This document shows, piece by piece, positions 8,101-15,222 of a DNA stretch of 20,670 nt (positions are counted from its first letter, which is position 1; every line of letters begins with the position of its first letter). This DNA is from Spirochaetaceae bacterium (GTDB lineage: Bacteria; Spirochaetota; Spirochaetia; Treponematales; Breznakiellaceae). The position numbers were made by a program, and so were the translations under genes. The notes below the pieces were generated by a model that ran no database searches, was not told where the DNA came from, and worked only from the letters and a program-made list of their open reading frames with translations. The stretch covers positions 1 through 20,670 of the forward strand of contig JAITAE010000067.1 in the NCBI GenBank assembly GCA_031284295.1, written 5' to 3'.

Positions 8101-9113
8101 GACTCGGAGTCTCCCAGTTTGATCACAGGCGGGGCCTTGTCTATGCTGCCAAACTCCGCTGACAGTCCGGCTGAAAAAAGATTAATTTTATCGTCAAGCC
8201 GCTGGTAAAAGGTGGAAACATTCAAATCGGTCTTTTCCCAGCCCTGTTTCATCAGAATATCCGATCCGCCGGTGCTTACCGTCCATTTAACCGCTATCCC
8301 AATGAAGGGGGTGTGCGGCCCGATATGATCCGCCAACTCTCGTACATTCATGTCCCAGCCAAACGAAACGGTGATGATTTTTACAATGCCAAGCTCCAGC
8401 CCAAAATTCATCAGGATGTTTTGAAAGGTTGGTACGGCGACATCTGCGGAAAATCCGGCGGCAAATTTGTCATTTTCAAATAAAACAGCCGCAAAGCCGC
8501 CCTTTACAGTGAAAGAACCGGGAAAATTATCAAAATAATTGTTGGCGAAGGTCTTCCCGATATTGGTAAGCGCGGCGGACATCCTTGTGTCTTTCAAAAA
8601 CCCCAGATTCCCTATCCTGTACACAAAACCAAGATCGAGTCCCGCCGCAAATCCGTCGCCATATTTGGATGTAGCGCCCCCAAAAATAGAAGCGCCCACG
8701 TACAGGTCTTCCGCAATGTCCCGCGCCCAGCCGAAACGGGCACTGAATGTGTTCCCCGGAGGAGAGAGGGGAGGCTCTAAAAAAACTCCCTGCAGCACGC
8801 CGGTCCACACGCCCCAGCGGCTGGGAAACAGAGCTCCTGCAAGAAAAGCAAAACCGGCGTCAGCTTCCTCCGTCATAAACGTTGCGCCCAAATCGGCGGA
8901 AACCCGCTGTAACGGCGCGGTGAGCGCCGGGTTTATGTTTATCGAGTAAGGACCGGCATCGTAAAGGCCGCCACCCACGGTCGAAGCCGCATTGGAAATG
9001 AGGCCCGGAAAGCCTAGCAAAAAAAGATTTTCCCCGTAGGGCGGCGTATCTTTTGAGTATGAGTAAGCGGCAACAATGGCGGCAAAAATAACGGCAAAAA
9101 TAATTCTTTTCAT
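8097..9113 (-). CDS. PorV/FadL-like outer-membrane barrel protein
   Basis: A 338-residue protein with a signal peptide (MKRIIFAVIFAAIVAAYSYS). The mature part is rich in Gly, Phe and Ala with alternating hydrophobicity, and carries a PYSININPAL segment like the NPA motif near the start of PorV/FadL-type barrels. I chose the ATG at 9113, preceded by GGAG at 8-base spacing, over the upstream in-frame TTG at 9134, which would place extra residues before the signal peptide. It lies between a UPF0164 gene and the FlgD-Ig/OmpA gene and overlaps the latter by 4 bp. Its role is probably transport or secretion at the outer membrane with its neighbours; substrate unknown. Confidence 0.75.
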   Translation of the reverse strand: MKRIIFAVIFAAIVAAYSYSKDTPPYGENLFLLGFPGLISNAASTVGGGLYDAGPYSININPALTAPLQRVSADLGATFMTEEADAGFAFLAGALFPSRWGVWTGVLQGVFLEPPLSPPGNTFSARFGWARDIAEDLYVGASIFGGATSKYGDGFAAGLDLGFVYRIGNLGFLKDTRMSAALTNIGKTFANNYFDNFPGSFTVKGGFAAVLFENDKFAAGFSADVAVPTFQNILMNFGLELGIVKIITVSFGWDMNVRELADHIGPHTPFIGIAVKWTVSTGGSDILMKQGWEKTDLNVSTFYQRLDDKINLFSAGLSAEFGSIDKAPPVIKLGDSES

Positions 9114-9170
9114 TAATATGGCTCCTTTTACCAAGATATAAAATTAAAGCAGTTTAGAGAAGTAACATTG

Positions 9171-9197
9171 ATTGCGCGCCACGCCTTGCGGCGCAAT
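9171..9197. repeat. Small inverted repeat between two barrel genes
   Basis: ATTGCGC (9171-9177) and GCGCAAT (9191-9197) form a 7-bp stem in the 104-bp gap between the UPF0164 gene and the PorV-like gene. There is no U-tract on the coding strand, so a processing or attenuating hairpin is as likely as a terminator. Confidence 0.4.
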
Positions 9198-9217
9198 GCG
9201 AAGCGCGCCACCGGTTT

Positions 9218-10495
9218 TTAGTATTGAAGACGGCGCATTTCGTTGATCCGTTTGTTCAACTGATCATAGTTGTCCAGCGATTTTAACGCTTCCAGCGCGG
9301 GTTCAAAGTTTGGGTTTATTTCCAGGGCTTTTTCAAACATTGACCGGGCTTCGGCATCGTTAGATTTGGAGTACGCGTCAAGGCCGGCAAGATAATGCTC
9401 GTCCACAAGATCACTTTTTGATTTACGCCCATTGTCGCCCAGGTCGAAGCGGACGCCCAGCGCTACGCGGTTCAGGGGCTGTATCTGCGTAAGCAGGTCA
9501 AGCGTATAGTTTACATCAAGGCTGATGTATTGAAGGTTGACGGCGCTGCCTATTACGGCGCGTATGTTGCCCGCCTTCATCAACAGGCCGGCCCGCATGG
9601 ACAGAAAACTGGCTGCCGTTACGGAAAGGCCCGCCGCCCAGTAAGGTTTTTCGGACAAATTAAAGTCCTGAATATTTACCGGCACCGAAAAATCAAAAGA
9701 CATAAGCAGCGGACGAATCGGACTGTACGAAATACCCGCAACGGCAACCGCCGGGAGCGGGTCGCCAAGGGCGGCGGGTCCAAAATTGCGCGCAACAAGG
9801 GCTAACGACATATTGCGGTCACGGGAGTTATAAAATTTGAACAGGTTAAAACGTGTAAGGAGGCCGACATCCGCCATTACAGACGCCGCCGACTGTTCCT
9901 TCCCGGAGCCTGTCGTTACAATTTCAGTAATGCCGGCAAAATCCGGCACGGAACGAAAAGCTCCTTTCAAATTAAAGCCCAGCGATACGCCGCCAAAATA
10001 GTAACCAGGAAACAGGTTGTAAGAGCCGTTCAACACGGCAACCGCCTCGGAATAGTAACCCTTGGACAGCCTGTCTCCAAAATAACCGTACTGTGTAAAC
10101 GGCATATACAGCCATTTACCGCTTAGTCCTATTCCGGCATTGTTAAAATGCGCGGCGTACGCCAACGCTTCGATCTTCGCGTCCGCTATCCAGTTGTTAT
10201 GAAAGAAGGCCAACTCGGAAATTGTCAGCATGGAAGAGCCGGCCGGATTGAATTCGATGAATGAAACATCGTCCGCAACGGCGGAATACGCTCCAGCCAT
10301 GCCCTCGGAACGCCCGCCTATGGGTATGTTCAGGATAGGAAAGGCTGTCAAACCGGCGTTGTCGTCTATGCCATAGATACCGTTCAAATAGTCCGTTACA
10401 GAACCGTAAGCGTCGGCGTCCATATCTATAGCCCAGTTCGTAACCGGTACAAGAAAAAACACATAGAAAAGGTAAAGGCCTTTTTTCATATCCAT
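9218..10495 (-). CDS. UPF0164-family (FadL-like) outer-membrane protein with C-terminal TPR
   Basis: A 425-residue exported protein. The signal peptide covers about residues 1-22. The region after residue 50 holds the family hallmark: IPIGGRSEGMAGAYSA followed by DDVSFIEFNPAGSS. This matches the treponemal UPF0164 group, which has been proposed to form FadL-like barrels importing hydrophobic nutrients. A long barrel-like region runs to about residue 350. The last 65 residues form a TPR-like helical pair (HYLAGLDAYSKSNDAEARS, FEKALEINPNFEPALEAL), an extension suggesting a periplasmic protein contact. It is the first gene of the leftward block continuing through the PorV-like gene, the FlgD-Ig/OmpA gene and rpiB. 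The start is ATG at 10495 (a second ATG is at 10489); no clear Shine-Dalgarno site is present. Confidence 0.85.
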   Translation of the reverse strand: MDMKKGLYLFYVFFLVPVTNWAIDMDADAYGSVTDYLNGIYGIDDNAGLTAFPILNIPIGGRSEGMAGAYSAVADDVSFIEFNPAGSSMLTISELAFFHNNWIADAKIEALAYAAHFNNAGIGLSGKWLYMPFTQYGYFGDRLSKGYYSEAVAVLNGSYNLFPGYYFGGVSLGFNLKGAFRSVPDFAGITEIVTTGSGKEQSAASVMADVGLLTRFNLFKFYNSRDRNMSLALVARNFGPAALGDPLPAVAVAGISYSPIRPLLMSFDFSVPVNIQDFNLSEKPYWAAGLSVTAASFLSMRAGLLMKAGNIRAVIGSAVNLQYISLDVNYTLDLLTQIQPLNRVALGVRFDLGDNGRKSKSDLVDEHYLAGLDAYSKSNDAEARSMFEKALEINPNFEPALEALKSLDNYDQLNKRINEMRRLQY

Positions 10496-10612
10496 TTCTA
10501 CTTATTAATATATCGATGCTTTTCTATGAAAAAAAGACTCTAGAGCGCCGCCGCCGGCCTTTAAATACGTGGGTAGCAGTGTAATTCTCCTTGCTGTTTG
10601 CCGGGCTTTCAT

Positions 10613-10683
10613 TGATTCTTGATACAAAGGGGGGCGCTATTTCCATACCGCCTTCGGCACATAGGGGCCTTCCTGTCGCGCCC
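10613..10683 (+). repeat. 71-bp direct repeat A, copy 1
   Basis: Nearly identical to 10785-10855 at a fixed 172-bp offset, with two differences in the GATACAAAG/GATATGAAG segment. The unit contains GGGCGC and GCGCCC at either side of small complementary stretches (CCGCCTTCGG, GGCACATAGGGGCC), so its transcript could fold. Confidence 0.9.
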
Positions 10684-10784
10684 ACCAGTGGGTTTAAAGT
10701 CCGCTACGCGGTAGCATACCGCCAAACGCCTTTTAAATGTACAGGTATGTCAGTTGTTGTCCTTGCGATTAGCTAGGTTCACAA

Positions 10785-10855
10785 TGATTCTTGATATGAA
10801 GGGGGGCGCTATTTCCATACCGCCTTCGGCACATAGGGGCCTTCCTGTCGCGCCC
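10785..10855 (+). repeat. 71-bp direct repeat A, copy 2
   Basis: Second copy of the unit at 10613-10683. Similarity weakens rapidly upstream (a shared TCCTTGC remains), so this looks like two insertions of an element or an old duplication. Confidence 0.9.
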
Positions 10856-10859
10856 CCCA

Positions 10860-10958
10860 GCCCAATAACAGCGCGCGAAACATTGAGCGCGTACAGTCGA
10901 AAAAGCCGCCGGCTGTGGCGCTGGAACAGGCCGCTGTTTAGAATAAGTTTTTAGCGCC
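10860..10958 (+). repeat. 99-bp tandem repeat B, copy 1
   Basis: Runs from GCCCAATAACAGCGCGCG to AATAAGTTTTTAGCGCC and is immediately followed by a second copy. It contains a self-complementary segment, CGCGC-N10-GCGCG. Confidence 0.9.
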
Positions 10959-11058
10959 GCCCGATAACGGCGCGCGAAACATTGAGCGCGTAAAAGGCGA
11001 AAAAGCGACCGGCTATGGCGCGGGAACAGGCCGCTGTTTAGAATAAGTTTTTAGCGCC
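10959..11058 (+). repeat. 100-bp tandem repeat B, copy 2
   Basis: Direct tandem copy of 10860-10958 with one 1-bp insertion and scattered substitutions, ending in the same AATAAGTTTTTAGCGCC. The inner CGCGC/GCGCG pairing is kept. Confidence 0.9.
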
Positions 11059-11087
11059 CTCGCTCCATAACCGCTTATCTGTCGTGT

Positions 11088-11137
11088 GGAGTTTGCGCTA
11101 AACGCAAACTCCGAAAATAACCGCGCAAGCGGTTATT
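11088..11137 (-). terminator. Two hairpins downstream of the riboswitch operon
   Basis: GGAGTTTGCG (11088-11097) pairs with CGCAAACTCC (11103-11112). AATAACCGC (11116-11124) pairs with GCGGTTATT (11129-11137). Both stems are perfect and have 4-5 base loops. Read leftward they follow the stop of the 787-residue lipoprotein by 23 bases, and the first one met ends in GGTTATTTTC, so they probably end the operon transcript. Confidence 0.6.
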
Positions 11138-11160
11138 ACGCTACCCCCCAATCAGGGGCG

Positions 11161-13524
11161 CTAGTTATTTTTGAATGTAAGTGTGTTGCCTGATACGGTG
11201 CAGGTTACGTTGCCGCCGTTGTACATATAGACAGTTTGGGCGGCGGATAGAGTGATGGTAACATCGCCGCCGTTTTTGAGTACCTTTGTACCGCTGTCGC
11301 CCGATTGGTGTTTAAGATAGACAGTAACATCGTAGCCGGAAGGATTGACAAAACGGTAATCATAGCCGCCGCTGCCATTAGCCGTGCCGTTGATAATGCG
11401 GCTTTCCAGCCAAAGAACGCCCCCGCCGGAGGTTTCGGTGGATATTTCGCCAAAACTTGCGGTGTAGGCGTGAACGCCGGTATGCTGCTTAACAAAGTCA
11501 ACATGGTCAAGCGGTGGGTCAAGCGGAGTGCCGTCAACCTGCACCGCGTTGCGGATGTCGCATCTGATGTCCGAAGTATCGGCATAGCCATAGTTAGCGT
11601 GACTCCTCACATAGAAAACATCAATGGCGGTGCCTACAAACGTCATCACATCGGGAGTGTTCTCTGTAGTGGGGTAGTCCGACCGGATTGATCCCCACCT
11701 GCCCATGTTGTCCTGCCATGCGTGATTCTTGTAAAAGGTAACCGCGTAGCGGCGGGTAACGGCGGATTCGTCCACGCTGCCCTTTAGTTCGTACCAGGTA
11801 TCGTCCGGCATTCCGTTCCTGTTTTCGTCTTTCATAACCCAAACAACACCCGGTTCCTCCCAGCCCGCAAAAGCGTTGCCGCCGGTAACGATATCATAGC
11901 CGGGATAGTTATCTACATGGATTTCCCTTATATAGTAACCGCCGAAGCCTCCAAGTGAACCGGCATACCATAGATGGTCCCCCGGCGCGAATGCGCCGCA
12001 ATTTTTTTCCTTTTCCGTAACAGTGGCATCGCTAGGCAAGCTTTCCGCGTTGACACATTCCACCACAGTAGACGCGGAAACAGTCTGCGCCGCCCCCTGC
12101 TCGTCCGTGAAAGAGGCGGTAACGGTAACATTGTAGTTCCCCGCTTGAGTATCCGTCTTAAAGGTAAGGAATTCCCCGTTAGCTTCGTAACTGGCGCTGC
12201 CCGATAATGTCCAGGTGAATGTCGCGCCCGCCGGTATCCGCCAAAGAACGGGCGCTATTACCAGCTTGCGCCCTTCCGTTACCGTATAACGCCCGGGAAC
12301 AGGGTCAATCGCGCTTATCCGCTTGCCGTAGTCAAAGAACAGGTGCGGCGGCATCAACTCTATTACATTGAAGTTAAGGGTGTTGGTAGCTTTATCAATC
12401 CAGTCGCTGCTATCGCCAAAGGTAAGCAGAGGCCCGTTCTTAAAGAACTGTACGGGGCAGTTCCCCGCCTGTGAGGTATCGAATCCCCTAACTTCGTACA
12501 CCGTTTCTCTCCGTTTACTGTTGTCGGAATATACACACGTTACTTGAACGCTGGACGGGTCAAAAGGCTCTCCTACCAGATAAGTAACCTTATTGCTGAA
12601 TATTTCCATACCCCATTGTTCGGCCCTATTTCCGCCCAATAGAATTACACTTCCGCTCACAACACTAGGTATGGTGAGCGTAACCGTGTAGCTTATGCTA
12701 TTCTTTTCGGGCTCTGTTACGGTGATGATGAATTTTATGCTGCCGCCCGCGGCGATTCGGGATGTGTCAACGATAAACACGTCCTTCCATATCCCGCGCC
12801 TTGAGTCCGTGATGCCGGGACTTTCCCCGTCCGCCGCGCTCTGGGCTATATTTACCGCCGCCCCGTCAGCGCCGCTCACGGCCAGGGTCTGCGTTGTCTT
12901 TCTCTTTACGGTAAAGTACGCGGCGGCGGCGGCGGGAAGAACCGCCATCTCCCGCGTCAGTGCCGCCCCGCTCCCGCCAAGTTTTGTTATCTTTAGCCCC
13001 GCGCTGTTCTCCGCTGTGGTACTGATTAGCGGGGCTGCCGTCAGGCTCCCGTACTCGCTCTCGCTCAGGAACGCTCCGGTGTCAGGCTCAAAACTCAAGA
13101 GCTGCGGGGCGGGAGCGTCCGCCCATTCCTCGCCCTCCCCATACTCTGCCGCCTTTACCTCTATCTCTTCCAGCGCGCTGTAGAATTTCCCGCCGGTCTC
13201 CACCAGCAGCACATCAACCGAGTACCGGCCCGCGGGCAGCGGTATTCTGCGCTCCCGGATCGTCTCCGTAACCGGTATGGTAAGCGGTTCAAAGCCGTCT
13301 TCGCCCAGACTTTCGATAAGCGCCCTGCTGTCTCCGGTAAGCTTTAGTTCCTCAGGAACTATAACGGAAAGGAGTATTCCAGTCTCCAGCTCGATGGGGA
13401 CTTCCACCGCTTCCAAAATTCTCTCGCCTGCGGACTGTTCGCAGGACATAAAGAAAAACAGGCAGACCAAAGTAAAAATGAAGAATGAAAAATGAATAAT
13501 GTTGAACAATGGAAAGCGTCTCAT
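11161..13524 (-). CDS. Multidomain surface lipoprotein with C-terminal region like Bacteroidetes B12-locus surface proteins
   Basis: A 787-residue lipoprotein; its hydrophobic N-terminus ends in FFFMSC (lipidated Cys28). Visible parts: a degenerate beta-sandwich segment with SYTVTLTIP near 278, a group-3/4 bacterial Ig-like domain at about 312-362 (VGEPFDPSSVQVTCVYSD then GFDTSQAG), and a PKD-like domain at about 412-490 ending TVTASFTDEQGAAQTVSAS. A C-terminal region (about 525-787) has GGNAFAGWEEPGVVWVMKDE, NGMPDDTWYELKGS and RRYAVTFY. From memory, that last set of motifs recurs in Bacteroidetes cell-surface proteins near BtuB/BtuG cobalamin loci; this was not checked. I chose ATG 13524, preceded by GGGGG at 5-base spacing, over GTG 13530. 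The gap to the upstream gene is 10 bp. It is the last gene of a riboswitch-led operon, so cobamide binding at the surface is a reasonable hypothesis. Confidence 0.8.
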   Translation of the reverse strand: MRRFPLFNIIHFSFFIFTLVCLFFFMSCEQSAGERILEAVEVPIELETGILLSVIVPEELKLTGDSRALIESLGEDGFEPLTIPVTETIRERRIPLPAGRYSVDVLLVETGGKFYSALEEIEVKAAEYGEGEEWADAPAPQLLSFEPDTGAFLSESEYGSLTAAPLISTTAENSAGLKITKLGGSGAALTREMAVLPAAAAAYFTVKRKTTQTLAVSGADGAAVNIAQSAADGESPGITDSRRGIWKDVFIVDTSRIAAGGSIKFIITVTEPEKNSISYTVTLTIPSVVSGSVILLGGNRAEQWGMEIFSNKVTYLVGEPFDPSSVQVTCVYSDNSKRRETVYEVRGFDTSQAGNCPVQFFKNGPLLTFGDSSDWIDKATNTLNFNVIELMPPHLFFDYGKRISAIDPVPGRYTVTEGRKLVIAPVLWRIPAGATFTWTLSGSASYEANGEFLTFKTDTQAGNYNVTVTASFTDEQGAAQTVSASTVVECVNAESLPSDATVTEKEKNCGAFAPGDHLWYAGSLGGFGGYYIREIHVDNYPGYDIVTGGNAFAGWEEPGVVWVMKDENRNGMPDDTWYELKGSVDESAVTRRYAVTFYKNHAWQDNMGRWGSIRSDYPTTENTPDVMTFVGTAIDVFYVRSHANYGYADTSDIRCDIRNAVQVDGTPLDPPLDHVDFVKQHTGVHAYTASFGEISTETSGGGVLWLESRIINGTANGSGGYDYRFVNPSGYDVTVYLKHQSGDSGTKVLKNGGDVTITLSAAQTVYMYNGGNVTCTVSGNTLTFKNN

Positions 13525-13534
13525 CACCACCCCC

Positions 13535-15181
13535 TTATTTGTCTTTTTCAGGACTTACGTTTTCTTTTTCGGCGGAAGTTTTTGCGGTTTCCGCCGCCTT
13601 TACGCGCGCCTCTTCCTGCGCCCGCGCCTTCGCCGCGTTTCTTGCAACGCGGGCAGAACGCGCCAGCATCCGGTGCTTGCCCAGACGGGCGCTGCGGCGG
13701 ACGGCGGCGGGCTCTTCCTGATACAACATCTCGCCTATCAGGTCCAGACAGTTGATGTTGAATTGGGAATCGTACAGTGTACCGGTTCCAATGTTGATGT
13801 CTTTGATTTGGTCGCCGTAGTTGGCTACATCGCAGACCCTTATCTCGTTACCCTTCATAGTCCAAAGTTGATTCGCGGCGTTCAGCACTGCGCCCTCCCA
13901 GTAATAGCCCGCCTCGTCCCCGAAGCCGGAATCGACCCGTGTCAGCAGATTTTCCTCAACCAGCGCTGAAATATTAACGTCCGCTGTTGGCTCCTCTAAC
14001 ATCGCCAGAATGCCCGCAAGGTCGACCCGGTAGTAGCGCCAGCAGGCGCGGATATCCTCGTCATAGGTTAGAGTCCCAAGTAGGGCATTGCTGCCGTCCG
14101 CTGAGACAGCCAAAAAGTGTATGTCGTATGTGCCGTCAGGGTCTACAGACTGCGGAACATCCCCGCCATCCCCCTGAATAAGGTATATTATGTCATCAAA
14201 ATCCGCCTCATCAGTGGCAAAGGCGTTTACCATAGACAGGCAAGATGCCCCCGCGTTGGTAAAACCGTCATTAGCCTGAGTCCCGCCTATCGCGCTGATA
14301 AGGATGTAGTCAATCTCACCGTAGGTATACTTATCCATGTCTGTGGAGTTTTTTCCGACCAGCGCGCTCATCTGATAAATCAATTTGGGGACATTATCGT
14401 TATCTAAAACACATCTATAGCGCACGAGGGTAGACCGGTACTGGGTAGTTACCCAGCCGGTGTTGTCCTCCGCCGTGTTGGAAAAAAGCCCGAATACATA
14501 GGGGATGCCATCAGAATCGTTCATCGTAAGGAGCGCCGTCCCGTGATGGTTGCAGCCGACACTGATATCACGGGCAGGTCCACTGTCCAAGTCAATCGCC
14601 TCCTCCACCGTGCAGGTCTCGCCTTCGTCAGTATCTTTTAGAGCGCTAATGCTTACACGGTAGACCATGGTCGAATCGTAGCCCAGTATTAAAAGGTAGT
14701 CCGGCCCGATTTTTATAACGGATTGCGGGTTTCCCGCCACCTCCACCTCTTCATCGTCCACAGTCATCACCAGCTTAACGTTTTTACCTTTACCGCCCGG
14801 CAAGGTGCGCCAATCGACAATATCAGTACCGCTTATAAGCGTAGGAACAAGAACGGTATAGCTCCCATTCGAGGTAAGAGAGTTTTCTGTTCCAGCAGCA
14901 TCAGGCGAGTCCGGTGCCGGAGATGACGGCAGCGGTGTAAAGACATTGCAAACCAGAACTTCTGTGGCGCCCTCATCGTTTATATACGAAAAAACAAGCG
15001 TATCCTTGTCTGTATCCGCGTCAATGAGCCCGTCAATCCCGGGCGGTGATTCGCTGGCGGGGATTACCTCCGGATTGGCGGGGTCATTTGGACTGTAACT
15101 ATCATCCCCCGTGATATAACGGAGCTTTCCGTGTTTATACTGCGAATCCGCTGCTATATAGTACGCTAAAAATTTTGCCAT
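13535..15181 (-). CDS. 548-residue protein of unknown function, possibly beta-propeller-like
   Basis: Not recognised with confidence. Residues 1 to about 485 are Asp-rich and strand-rich with recurring blade-like segments (DYLLILGYDSTMVYRVSIS, HHGTALLTMNDSDGIPYVF, NQLWTMKGNEIRVCDVANYG), suggesting a beta-propeller or similar repeat fold. The last 60 residues switch to an Arg/Ala/Lys-rich helical tail ending ENVSPEKDK. Unlike both neighbours it has no signal peptide or lipobox, starting MAKFLAYYIAAD. The start is firm: ATG at 15181 has AGGAGG six bases upstream, and no room exists for a leader in the 41-bp gap. It sits between two lipoproteins in the riboswitch-led operon. By analogy with the BtuG propellers of Bacteroidetes a ligand-binding propeller is possible, but the lack of an export signal argues against a simple equivalent. 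Confidence 0.75.
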   Translation of the reverse strand: MAKFLAYYIAADSQYKHGKLRYITGDDSYSPNDPANPEVIPASESPPGIDGLIDADTDKDTLVFSYINDEGATEVLVCNVFTPLPSSPAPDSPDAAGTENSLTSNGSYTVLVPTLISGTDIVDWRTLPGGKGKNVKLVMTVDDEEVEVAGNPQSVIKIGPDYLLILGYDSTMVYRVSISALKDTDEGETCTVEEAIDLDSGPARDISVGCNHHGTALLTMNDSDGIPYVFGLFSNTAEDNTGWVTTQYRSTLVRYRCVLDNDNVPKLIYQMSALVGKNSTDMDKYTYGEIDYILISAIGGTQANDGFTNAGASCLSMVNAFATDEADFDDIIYLIQGDGGDVPQSVDPDGTYDIHFLAVSADGSNALLGTLTYDEDIRACWRYYRVDLAGILAMLEEPTADVNISALVEENLLTRVDSGFGDEAGYYWEGAVLNAANQLWTMKGNEIRVCDVANYGDQIKDINIGTGTLYDSQFNINCLDLIGEMLYQEEPAAVRRSARLGKHRMLARSARVARNAAKARAQEEARVKAAETAKTSAEKENVSPEKDK

Positions 15182-15222
15182 TACAGCCTCCTAAAATTTA
15201 TATTTGCCACAGCCGCCACTAC

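Larger units (their letters stand above)
10496..11160. other. 665-bp repeat-filled intergenic region
   Basis: No credible gene is found on either strand; short open frames here are translations of the repeats. The gap contains a 71-bp direct repeat pair, an adjacent 99/100-bp tandem pair, and two perfect hairpins close to the end of the 787-residue lipoprotein gene. The leftward transcript of the UPF0164 gene should start in its left part, where a TATATT box lies 11 bases before the ATG without a convincing -35. Confidence 0.6.

Noticed and set aside
9114..9134. TTG start extending the PorV-like protein by seven residues
   Set aside because: The ATG at 9113 has GGAG at good spacing and begins the signal peptide directly.
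10640..10700. A second cobalamin-riboswitch-like string on the minus strand (CCCACTGG followed by AGGAAGGC)
   Set aside because: No B12 box, AACTGT or GGTG block lies at the right spacing, and the AGGAAGGC is part of a duplicated 71-bp repeat; chance resemblance.
10591..10954. Two plus-strand frames sharing KGGAISIPPSAHRGLPVAP
   Set aside because: The identity comes from translating the two copies of the 71-bp noncoding repeat; no SD and no conserved extension.
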